A stretch of DNA of 5,035 nt from positions 1-5,035 of the forward strand of contig CABUYS010000096.1 in assembly GCA_902495835.1 (NCBI GenBank), read 5' to 3'. The stretch comes from an uncultured Oscillospiraceae bacterium. GTDB lineage: Bacteria > Bacillota > Clostridia > Oscillospirales > Acutalibacteraceae. The notes under the pieces were generated by a model. The model was not told where the DNA came from, did not search any database, and saw only the letters and a list, made by a program, of their open reading frames with translations. The translations under genes and the position numbers were made by a program. Of the stretch, positions 1 to 4,982 are shown one piece after another; positions within the stretch are counted from its first letter, which is position 1, and each line of letters begins with the position of its first letter.

Positions 1-2
1 AA

Positions 3-701
3 TACTTAGAATCAGAACGTTCAAAAATTGAGCAAATGGGTTCTGTACCCATAAGTCTTCGATTTAAAGGAGAAATAGAAGATAAGAAGGAAAGATTACA
101 GGAATTAAGGGAAGAATTAGAACGTGCAAAGCGTGGAGACGAATCAGTTGGTGATGTTCAAAAATTGATACGTAATAAACTGGTTTTAAGGAAATCAGTA
201 GAAGAATTTAAACGTGATTTCAAACACGACTTAGATGATATCACATATAGAATGGTTAGTGATCTATGTGGTGATACAGAAAAGTTGAAAGATGATATTT
301 CTAGTGAAAATTTTGCGAATAAATGGATTTTTATGTTTTTAAAATCAATTGAATTGTATCATCTGAGTGGTATTGATAAATATTGTTTAATTGTGGCGGC
401 TGACGATATAATGGGTAAAACAAGAGATATGAAAGATATCCAGCTTCGTATAATGGCATCTTTAGTAAGTCGTATGGAAAGATTTAATATGTCATGCAAC
501 ACTTCTTTGGTTAATGGCATAAATCTTAGCCAACTTGTTTCAACTTACAGAGAATTGGCAGAATTAGAAGGTAGTTCTTCTGTCGAAGATCGTAAACTTG
601 CTGAAGAAATATTGGGTAAATTTTTCAATGGAGGAAAAATTCCTGAAGTTAATGAAAAAGTAGTGTTAGATATAGTGAATGCTATGGAATCAGTAAAATA
701 A
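3..701 (+). CDS. Unrecognised coiled-coil-rich protein, 5'-truncated by the window edge
   Basis: The reading frame is open from base 3 to a TAA at 699-701, giving at least 232 residues. The first ATG (base 36) has no ribosome binding site before it, and the 11 codons upstream (YLESERSKIEQ) read as the same charged helix, so the true start probably lies outside the window. Counting from the ATG, residues 11-34 and about 41-66 are dense in K, E, R and L with heptad-like spacing, suggesting two coiled-coil helices. Residues 95-123 are more hydrophobic but carry charges and do not look like a membrane span. The C-terminal half appears helical. I recognise no catalytic motif or family. It appears more AT-rich than the M23 and spoVT genes, which suggests an accessory origin. 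The gene is confident; its function is unknown. Confidence 0.8.
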   Translation, partial: YLESERSKIEQMGSVPISLRFKGEIEDKKERLQELREELERAKRGDESVGDVQKLIRNKLVLRKSVEEFKRDFKHDLDDITYRMVSDLCGDTEKLKDDISSENFANKWIFMFLKSIELYHLSGIDKYCLIVAADDIMGKTRDMKDIQLRIMASLVSRMERFNMSCNTSLVNGINLSQLVSTYRELAELEGSSSVEDRKLAEEILGKFFNGGKIPEVNEKVVLDIVNAMESVK

Positions 702-916
702 CGTGCTATTTCCTAAGAGTTTTGATAGAGCAAAAATAGTGCATTTAAAGTAATTTAATTTCGTGTGGAACACTTCACATGAAGTAAAGTTTTAAATGAA
801 TTAATTAATGCAAAGCGCTTGGAGAAGTATAAATTCGTTTTTGGATGAAATTAAAAATTTTCTCACAAACGTCTGTTTATATCACTTTTTGGAATCATTT
901 ATTTCTACATATAATT

Positions 917-952
917 AAACTCAATCGATTTAAAAAACGATTGAGTTTTTTT
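917..952 (+). terminator. Rho-independent terminator, plus strand
   Basis: An 11-bp perfect stem (917-927 with 938-948, core ACTCAATCG/CGATTGAGT) has a 10-base A-rich loop and a run of seven T (946-952). No T-run exists on the other strand, so it works only for plus-strand transcription. It lies about 215 bases past the stop at 701, an unusually long 3' tail if it ends that gene's transcript. Confidence 0.85.
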
Positions 953-1052
953 ATGATATATTTTAATCAAATAAAATGTTGAAGATAATTTTTATAATTT
1001 ATTAAATGTCCTAAAAATGATATTGAATTATAATTAACAATAAAAATATGTT

Positions 1053-1108
1053 AAAAAAAGAAAACAATTAATTTTCTTAAGTTTAAGCAGAGAAAAATTA
1101 ATTGTTTT
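1053..1108 (-). terminator. Terminator of the M23 peptidase gene
   Basis: A 15-bp perfect but AT-rich stem (1061-1075 with 1094-1108, core ACAATTAAT/ATTAATTGT) has an 18-base loop. On the minus strand it is followed by a C and then seven T (complement of 1053-1059). It begins 32 bases after the peptidase stop codon. A shorter T-run on the plus side (1105-1109) may give weak bidirectional activity. Confidence 0.8.
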
Positions 1109-1140
1109 TATATTATGTTTTTATAATCTTTATGAGAAAT

Positions 1141-2187
1141 TCATGTTTGAAAATTTAGTGACGGTTCGTCAAATTCGCATTCGCGGTAATATTCTTTTGT
1201 TTCGTTGTTTCGAATGACTGCAGATTTATTTTTTTCGAGCAATTTTGTAATGGCATAAATATCAATCCAAATTTCATTGTTACATTCTTTTTGGGATTCG
1301 TCGAAGATAAGCTGCAGACCCCAGTGCAAGTGGTTTTCTTTTATGTTGTTTACATTTTCTTTGGTGCTGTAGCCTGTTCTTCCCACATAACCTATTACGT
1401 CTCCGGCTTTTACTGTCGCTCCTTCTTTTAAATCCGTATGAAAAGGTTTGTTTTGACGCAAATGAGCATAGTAATAGTATCTTTTTTTATCGAAACTTCT
1501 TATTCCAACTCTCCAACCGCCGTATTGATTCCAGCCCATAATTTCCACGGTGCCCGATTCTACAGCTATTACGGGTGTTCCTATAGCTGCCATCATATCG
1601 TGGCCCAAATGAGGCCTTGAATATCCGTATGAACGCGATGCTCCGAAATCATCATAGTGGCAAAACGGAAAAGTTTTAGCTATTGGAGAAAATGCTTTTA
1701 ATCCGTAAACTTCTTCCCAAGGGGATTCTTCATTTTCTTTTTTTGGCTTTCGTTTGATTTTGTAATTTCCCAAAAATTCACTTAAAACCGCACTGTAGAC
1801 TTCATTATAGTAATTGTAGTTTTTGGAATTCCCTGCGATTTTTTCGGCAGGGGTTTTTTCTTTTAATTTTTTTATGATTTCATCCATATCTTTTTCTTTG
1901 TACTTTTTAAAATCTCCCCCGTACTTTGTTCCTAAACAGGCCAAAACTTCAATCCAGTTGATTTTAATTTCTTCTCCGTGGGATTTTATATCTTCACGCA
2001 TAGCTTTGTCTAGCGCTTCATAAGAAGGATTAAATTCAGCGTATTTTATGAAATTTTTGTTTTCGTGCGCCCCTACCATCAATTTTATGCCTCTGAAAAA
2101 AGTAAACGCAAATAATCCTACTGTAACAAAAGCAGCTAAAGTCCATATGTGTTGTTTTTTTAATCTTATTACAAACAAATTTTTCAT
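1141..2187 (-). CDS. Membrane-anchored M23 (LytM-type) metallopeptidase
   Basis: A zinc-dependent peptidoglycan endopeptidase of family M23, predicted to act outside the cytoplasmic membrane. Of 348 residues, about 13-32 form one hydrophobic helix after a basic start (KNLFVIRLKKQ), which gives an uncleaved N-terminal anchor. Residues 45-165 are a charged, family-unknown linker. The LytM domain covers about 180-295: HxxxD in HLGHD (H193, D197), the GTPVIAVESG turn, YAHL (H242) and HLHWG (H286, H288). By analogy with LytM, H193, D197 and H288 bind zinc and H242 and H286 are catalytic; all are present, so it should be active. The WNQYGGWRVGIRS and GRTGYSTKENVNN stretches recall a conserved Oscillospiraceae/Clostridia type. 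The substrate is inferred. SpoIIQ-like proteins are also anchored M23 proteins, but nothing specific ties this one to SpoIIQ. The start is uncertain: the SD abuts the ATG. Confidence 0.9.
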   Translation of the reverse strand: MKNLFVIRLKKQHIWTLAAFVTVGLFAFTFFRGIKLMVGAHENKNFIKYAEFNPSYEALDKAMREDIKSHGEEIKINWIEVLACLGTKYGGDFKKYKEKDMDEIIKKLKEKTPAEKIAGNSKNYNYYNEVYSAVLSEFLGNYKIKRKPKKENEESPWEEVYGLKAFSPIAKTFPFCHYDDFGASRSYGYSRPHLGHDMMAAIGTPVIAVESGTVEIMGWNQYGGWRVGIRSFDKKRYYYYAHLRQNKPFHTDLKEGATVKAGDVIGYVGRTGYSTKENVNNIKENHLHWGLQLIFDESQKECNNEIWIDIYAITKLLEKNKSAVIRNNETKEYYRECEFDEPSLNFQT

Positions 2188-2194
2188 CTCCTGA
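2185..2194 (-). promoter_or_regulatory. Ribosome binding site abutting the ATG of the M23 gene
   Basis: On the minus strand the sequence reads CAGGAG directly followed by ATG, with no spacer. This is too close for normal pairing with 16S rRNA. Codon 4 is TTG (2176-2178), nine bases after the GGAG, which is normal spacing. Translation may therefore start at TTG 2178, shortening the protein by three residues, or at a weakly initiated ATG 2187. Confidence 0.5.
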
Positions 2195-2210
2195 GTTAAT
2201 AAACTTTTTA

Positions 2211-2239
2211 ATTATATGAACAAATGATTTATAAAATAC
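2211..2239 (-). promoter_or_regulatory. Possible sigma-E-like promoter of the M23 gene
   Basis: The minus strand carries GTATTTT (2239-2233), a 14-base spacer and CATATAAT (2218-2211). The -10 matches 7 of 8 positions of the mother-cell sigma-E consensus CATACAMT and the -35 matches 5 of 7 of KMATATT. The same -10 contains TATAAT, but no sigma-A -35 sits at 16-18 bases. In DNA this AT-rich a chance match is possible, so the call is tentative. Confidence 0.3.
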
Positions 2240-2437
2240 AAGTTAATCAAAATAGGATTTTAAAAGAGTGATTTTTATAGGTTTTAATGAGCTAATTTCA
2301 TAACAAAAATTGTTATTTGGAATTTACTGTTTCAATGATTATTAAATAACTCAATTTTTTAATAAATATAATTTTCAAGATATATTTATAAAGAAAAACT
2401 CCCGGTAATAATTTACCGAGAGTTTGTGGCAAATAAT
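2225..2437. repeat. Tandem repeat copy A (~213 bases)
   Basis: This copy matches 2438-2650 along its whole length. By hand alignment the copies differ at 11 bases plus one 1-base indel, about 94% identity. Differences cluster in the first 110 bases; the last 100, which include the terminator hairpin, differ at one position. Copy A contains a 7-bp hairpin (ATAACAA/TTGTTAT) that copy B has lost. There are no terminal inverted repeats and no coding capacity. Confidence 0.9.
2390..2425 (-). terminator. Minus-strand terminator in repeat copy A
   Basis: The stem pairs 2396-2408 with 2413-2425 around a TAAT loop. On the minus strand the central pair is a U-G wobble and the stem is followed by TTTTTCTTT. 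On the plus strand the same position is a C-A mismatch with only three T after the stem, so it acts on minus-strand transcripts. It is a second, backup terminator between the ferredoxin gene and the M23 gene. Confidence 0.75.
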
Positions 2438-2650
2438 TGATTTATAAAATACAAGTTAATCAAAATAGGGTTTAAAAAAGTGGCTTTCATAGGTTTTAAT
2501 GAGCTAATTGCACAACAAAAATCGTTATTTGGAATTTACTGTTCTAATGATTATTAAATAACTCAATTTTTTAATAAATATAATTTTCAAGATATATTTA
2601 TAAAGAAAAACTCCCGGTACTAATTTACCGAGAGTTTGTGGCAAATAATT
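2438..2650. repeat. Tandem repeat copy B (~212 bases)
   Basis: This second copy of the unit at 2225 directly abuts the first. Both copies begin TGATTTATAAAATAC and end GGCAAATAATT, and a TGA follows each copy, which fits duplication at a short microhomology. Most copy differences are transitions. Confidence 0.9.
2602..2637 (-). terminator. Terminator of the ferredoxin gene, in repeat copy B
   Basis: The stem pairs 2608-2619 with 2626-2637, with a six-base loop, one U-G wobble on the minus strand and a TTTTTCTTT tract after it. It is the first terminator met by transcripts from the ferredoxin gene, about 145 bases past the TAA at 2783 and about 60 bases past the second in-frame stop at 2696. 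Confidence 0.8.
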
Positions 2651-2695
2651 GAAACAAAGTTACAAACTTAAATCTGTTTTTTAAATCTTATTTAA

Positions 2696-2782
2696 TTATT
2701 CTGTTTCAGCTATATCTTTAGATTCAACACTGTATTCTTCGTTAGTATTGCTTCCTGATTTGAAGGGAGTGACTTCAAAATC
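2696..2782 (-). pseudogene. In-frame coding-like tail after the ferredoxin stop
   Basis: Directly after the ferredoxin TAA (2783-2785) the same frame continues for 28 sense codons to a TAA at 2696-2698, reading DFEVTPFKSGSNTNEEYSVE then SKDIAETE. The composition (acidic, S/T/N-rich, few hydrophobics) is that of a soluble disordered tail, and the codons look ordinary (GAA, GTT, AAA, GGA, AGC). The DNA is less AT-rich than the spacer beyond it. It may be the severed end of a once longer ferredoxin, cut by a nonsense change at the TAA codon, or be reached by readthrough. Ferredoxins of this type normally end near CPVGAIEI, so an extension would be an addition. A sequencing error is also possible. 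Confidence 0.4.
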
Positions 2783-2971
2783 TTACTGTATTTCAATTGC
2801 CCCCACAGGGCATACATTGCACGCTTCGACAGCTTTACTTTCTGATTCGGGAGAAACTTCTTCAAAACAGCATTCGGATTTTCCGTCTTCATTCATCTTG
2901 AATAATTCATCAGAAACGGCTACACACATTTCGCATCCAATGCAAGTTTCTTGATTTACTGTGACTTTCAT
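2783..2971 (-). CDS. Single-cluster [4Fe-4S] ferredoxin
   Basis: A small cytoplasmic electron carrier of 62 residues, the usual size for clostridial-type single-cluster ferredoxins. The first half has CIGCEMC (C10, C13, C16) and the distal ligand is C54 in CNVCPVGAIEI, giving the four cluster ligands. DELFKMNEDGK matches the family's conserved loop. Many relatives have Cys-Pro at the position occupied here by S20 (VAVSDELF), so the cysteine that forms a disulfide or part of a second cluster in others is missing; C34, C35 and C51 are additional cysteines. The start has AAAAGGA with a good spacer (minus strand) and a strong promoter. The gene is monocistronic, divergent from spoVT. Its redox partner cannot be told from the context. 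A coding-like tail follows the stop in frame. Confidence 0.93.
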   Translation of the reverse strand: MKVTVNQETCIGCEMCVAVSDELFKMNEDGKSECCFEEVSPESESKAVEACNVCPVGAIEIQ

Positions 2972-3008
2972 AATATCATCCTTTTCAAATTTTTAGTTTC
3001 ACTTAAAC

Positions 3009-3037
3009 ATTATATATAAAACCATATTTGTTGGCAA
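3009..3037 (-). promoter_or_regulatory. Sigma-A promoter of the ferredoxin gene
   Basis: The minus strand reads TTGCCA (3037-3032), a 17-base spacer and TATAAT (3014-3009). The -10 is perfect, the -35 matches 5 of 6 and the spacing is optimal. Transcription would start near 3002, giving a leader of about 30 bases before the ATG at 2971, with AAGGA seven to eight bases upstream of it. Confidence 0.8.
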
Positions 3038-3231
3038 TAATATTTATTACGGAATTTCGAATTTACTTAAATTATATAAAATTTATGGAATAAAAAACAA
3101 TATTAGGAATATTTCACTCAAAACTCCTCAAAATAAAATTATAATCAATGAAATATAATTTTGTATTAAATAAATTCAATAATTTTATTGATTTATGAAA
3201 TCTAATTAATTTGAAGAAAGGAGAATAATTG

Positions 3232-3774
3232 ATGAAAGCTACAGGCATTGTCCGGCGTATAGACGAGCTTGGCCGAATTGTTGTGCCAAAAGAAATTCGC
3301 CGTACTTTAAGAATTCGTGAAGGAGATCCGCTTGAAATTTATACAGATTCTTCCGGTTCGGTTATATTTAAAAAGTATTCGATAATCGGAGAAATGTCGC
3401 AGTTTGCAAATATATACTCCGAAGTTTTGTTCAAGACGCTTAATTTACCGGTTTTGATATCTGACCGAGATCACATAATAGCTGTTTCGGGCATACCCAG
3501 GCGTGAATTCGCGGAAAGGAGAATATCGAAGTTTACGGAAGATTTAATGGAAGCGCGCAAAAGTTTTTCGTGTTATAAAGAAAAGACAACAAAAGCGTTT
3601 CCGATAGAAGGAATGGAAAACGAAGCAGCGCTGGTGTTTCCGATAATCGCCGGAGGGGATATATGCGGGAGCATTATAGTGTTTAAAGAAGATAAACCCA
3701 TGCCACCGGAAGAACTTGCAACTACACTTATAAAAATTTCTGCGGAGTTTATAGGCAAACAAATCGAAGACTAA
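3232..3774 (+). CDS. spoVT: Stage V sporulation protein T, transcriptional regulator
   Basis: An AbrB-type DNA-binding regulator that adjusts forespore (sigma-G) gene expression late in sporulation; in Bacillus subtilis it acts as a tetramer. The product has 180 residues (the B. subtilis protein has 178). Residues 1-50 are the swapped-hairpin AbrB/SpoVT domain, with MKATGIVRRIDELGRIVVPK followed by EIRRTLRIREGDPLEIYT, almost identical to the known family sequence. Residues 55-178 form the GAF-like sensory domain (VLISDRDHIIAVSG, PIIAGGDICGSIIVF). The ATG at 3232 is chosen because AAAGGAG lies eight bases upstream and the family starts MKATG; an in-frame TTG just before it is too close. I could not define a promoter, so sigma-G control is from family knowledge only. 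It is a single-gene unit, ended by the terminator at 3780. Confidence 0.97.
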   Translation: MKATGIVRRIDELGRIVVPKEIRRTLRIREGDPLEIYTDSSGSVIFKKYSIIGEMSQFANIYSEVLFKTLNLPVLISDRDHIIAVSGIPRREFAERRISKFTEDLMEARKSFSCYKEKTTKAFPIEGMENEAALVFPIIAGGDICGSIIVFKEDKPMPPEELATTLIKISAEFIGKQIED

Positions 3775-3779
3775 CGAGA

Positions 3780-3820
3780 AAAAATCCATCTTAAAATAGA
3801 TGGATTTTTCAATTTTTTAG
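3780..3820 (+). terminator. Terminator of spoVT
   Basis: A 12-bp perfect stem (3780-3791 with 3798-3809, core AATCCATCT/AGATGGATT) has a six-base loop and is followed by T-rich sequence ending in TTTTTT. It starts five bases after the spoVT stop. It separates spoVT from the next gene, which has its own promoter. Confidence 0.9.
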
Positions 3821-3849
3821 ATATAATATAAATAATTAATTCAAAAAAA

Positions 3850-3874
3850 TTAAATATTTTAGATTTATAATAGT
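3850..3874 (+). repeat. Leader repeat, upstream block, copy 1
   Basis: 25 bases (TTAAATATTTTAGATTTATA then ATAGT) recur at 4929-4953 with one mismatch. Each copy lies ahead of one of the two right-hand genes. It contains TATAAT but no matching -35. Confidence 0.8.
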
Positions 3875-3883
3875 GTATAAAAT

Positions 3884-3907
3884 AAGTATTTCTTATAAAA
3901 AATACTT
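3884..3907. promoter_or_regulatory. Inverted repeat overlapping a promoter -35
   Basis: AAGTATTT (3884-3891) and AAATACTT (3900-3907) form a perfect 8-8 dyad with an 8-base gap. Its right arm overlaps the first two bases of the TTGACA at 3906, so a bound repressor would block the -35. It could equally be a chance AT-rich dyad. Confidence 0.35.
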
Positions 3908-3933
3908 GACAATAAAAATATTATGTATATAAT
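3906..3933 (+). promoter_or_regulatory. Sigma-A promoter of the 305-residue gene
   Basis: TTGACA (3906-3911), a 16-base spacer and TATAAT (3928-3933): both hexamers are perfect consensus. The start point should fall near 3940, leaving a 45-base leader with AGGAG at 3970-3974. It probably also drives the gene beginning at 4980, since no terminator is visible between the two. Confidence 0.75.
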
Positions 3934-3957
3934 AACTATTATTAACACATAACAATA

Positions 3958-3986
3958 TAAAAAATTGATAGGAGTGATTATTTATG
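3958..3986 (+). repeat. Leader repeat, SD block, copy 1
   Basis: 29 bases from TAAAAAATT through ATAGGAGTGATT to the ATG recur at 4954-4982 with two mismatches. The block includes AGGAG with a nine-base spacer before the start codon, so both genes share the same translation signal. Confidence 0.85.
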
Positions 3987-4901
3987 CCAAAAATATCGGA
4001 TTCATTTAAAAGATTTTTTAGTCGCAAATCTAAGGACCATGAAATGGGTAAAGAGTTAGAAGAATTTGAAAAATCTCGAGATGATTTGCAAGATGTGGCA
4101 AGAGAGGCAGCTGATCAAGCGGAACATCACGGCGATGACGCTGCTGCTGCAGATATTACAGATATAGCTGAAAAATTAGAAAGAGACCCCTTAGCAGCAG
4201 TAGATAAAGTAGGTAAATTATCAGAAACAGTAGAGAAGTCAGATTTGCCCTCAAGTATTAAAATAAAATTCAAGAAAAAGATTGAGGCACTTTCTGATGC
4301 GATTAAAGGAAAATTTAAAAAACTGGAAAAAGCGACGAATATTGAACGTAGGTACAGAAAACGTGAAGAAAATTTTCAAAAGGCTATGGTAGATTTTTTT
4401 GAAAAATTTGTAAAAATGGCTTCGCCTATCAATACCTTTTATCTATTTTTTATAGGCAGTATTGGAAAAATTGAAGTATGTGAAAGTAATTTTTTTGAAT
4501 ATTTATTGGATTGTATTCGTGGAAGTGAACTTTACACTGATAAAAGTTTAAAAGCACAGAAATTATGTAAAATTTGGATAAAAGAATGTGAGCGTGCTCT
4601 TAAAGAAATGAGTGTATGTGCAAGAAAATTAAGTAAAGTTAAGGATAAAAAAGAGCTATTAGATAAATTAGAGGAAAAACAAAAATATTTTTTAAATTGG
4701 ATTCTTAATATATTTAGCCGTAATAACCCTTTGAATAATAAAGAGGATCGTTTTAGCAAAGCTATGTGTCAACCAAAATGTATTGGTAATTATAAAAAGA
4801 TAAAAAATAATTTTTGGGGACGGTCTACTGTATGTCGTGGTGAATATGCTAATATGATAGGTGTGGATTTAGAGCAGGAAGATGCAGGAGCATTGTATTA
4901 G
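3984..4901 (+). CDS. Unrecognised 305-residue charged, helical protein
   Basis: The start is secure: AGGAG lies nine bases before the ATG. I recognise no family. The N-terminus (KISDSFKRFFSRKSKDHEMG) is basic and amphipathic. Residues 22-85 are rich in D, E and A and probably helical. Residues 92-140 are lysine-rich (IKIKFKKKIEALSDAIKGKF). Residues 143-162 (VKMASPINTFYLFFIGSIGK) are the most hydrophobic stretch but too short for a firm membrane call. Residues 185-245 look like a charged helical hairpin. Eight cysteines lie in the second half (166, 177, 195, 202, 212, 262, 266, 284); C262, C266 and C284 with FWGRSTVCRGEY suggest a compact, possibly metal-binding tail, though this is a guess. 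No signal peptide is seen. It has its own promoter and probably forms an operon with the next gene. The AT-rich codon use points to accessory DNA. Confidence 0.88.
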   Translation: MPKISDSFKRFFSRKSKDHEMGKELEEFEKSRDDLQDVAREAADQAEHHGDDAAAADITDIAEKLERDPLAAVDKVGKLSETVEKSDLPSSIKIKFKKKIEALSDAIKGKFKKLEKATNIERRYRKREENFQKAMVDFFEKFVKMASPINTFYLFFIGSIGKIEVCESNFFEYLLDCIRGSELYTDKSLKAQKLCKIWIKECERALKEMSVCARKLSKVKDKKELLDKLEEKQKYFLNWILNIFSRNNPLNNKEDRFSKAMCQPKCIGNYKKIKNNFWGRSTVCRGEYANMIGVDLEQEDAGALY

Positions 4902-4928
4902 AGGACAATGTTTTGTAATTCAGAGAAT

Positions 4929-4953
4929 TTAAATATTTCAGATTTATAATAGT
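4929..4953 (+). repeat. Leader repeat, upstream block, copy 2
   Basis: This copy of the block at 3850-3874 has one mismatch (C for T in TATTTC). It is directly followed by the SD block; the 83 bases that separate the blocks in copy 1, including the promoter, are absent here. Confidence 0.8.
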
Positions 4954-4982
4954 TAAAAAATTAATAGGAGTGATTGTTTATG
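4954..4982 (+). repeat. Leader repeat, SD block, copy 2
   Basis: This copy of 3958-3986 has two mismatches and ends in the ATG at 4980-4982. AGGAG (4966-4970) lies nine bases before the ATG, the same spacing as in copy 1. Confidence 0.85.

Larger units (their letters stand above)
702..1140. other. Intergenic region between convergent genes
   Basis: This stretch of about 440 bases holds two terminators, annotated separately, and no convincing gene. A 36-codon ORF (808-918, plus strand) ends inside the first terminator stem but has no ribosome binding site, so it is not called. A short dyad (ACTTCA-CA-TGAAGT, 772-785) is visible, with no promoter near it. Between the terminators (953-1052) the DNA is simple AT-rich sequence in which I see nothing. 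Confidence 0.6.
2188..2695. other. Intergenic region between the M23 gene and the ferredoxin gene
   Basis: About 500 bases without a gene. It consists mainly of two tandem ~212-base repeats (2225-2650), each with a minus-strand terminator, plus the short leader of the M23 gene (2188-2224). Bases 2651-2695 are plain AT-rich DNA. I find no open frame of note on either strand. Confidence 0.7.

Noticed and set aside
772..785. ACTTCA-CA-TGAAGT dyad as an operator or hairpin
   Set aside because: The loop is too short for an RNA hairpin and there is no promoter nearby for a repressor to act on.
1438..2023. Two plus-strand ORFs of 60 and 66 codons inside the M23 gene
   Set aside because: They lie entirely antisense to a well-supported gene, and their translations show no domain and no start signal.
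2225..2650. Tandem repeat as a mobile element or CRISPR-like array
   Set aside because: There are no terminal inverted repeats, no transposase and no short repeat/spacer pattern; there are just two long abutting copies.
2710..2954. ORFs overlapping the ferredoxin (minus strand 2710-2892; plus strand 2748-2954)
   Set aside because: Both are other-frame shadows of the ferredoxin and its tail; neither has a ribosome binding site or recognisable sequence.
3229..3231. TTG as the spoVT start
   Set aside because: It is only five bases from the GGAG, whereas the next codon, ATG, has an eight-base spacer and gives the conserved MKATG start.
3544..3789. Two minus-strand ORFs antisense to spoVT
   Set aside because: The spoVT identity is very strong; these are antisense shadows, and the longer one runs into the spoVT terminator.
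3867..3872. TATAAT within the leader repeat (also at 4945-4950) as a promoter -10
   Set aside because: No -35-like hexamer lies 16-18 bases upstream in either copy; copy 1 has a far better promoter downstream.
4532..4759. Minus-strand 75-codon ORF inside the 305-residue gene
   Set aside because: It is antisense to a gene with a clear promoter and ribosome binding site, and its Leu/Phe-rich translation is what antisense of a Lys/Glu-rich gene gives.
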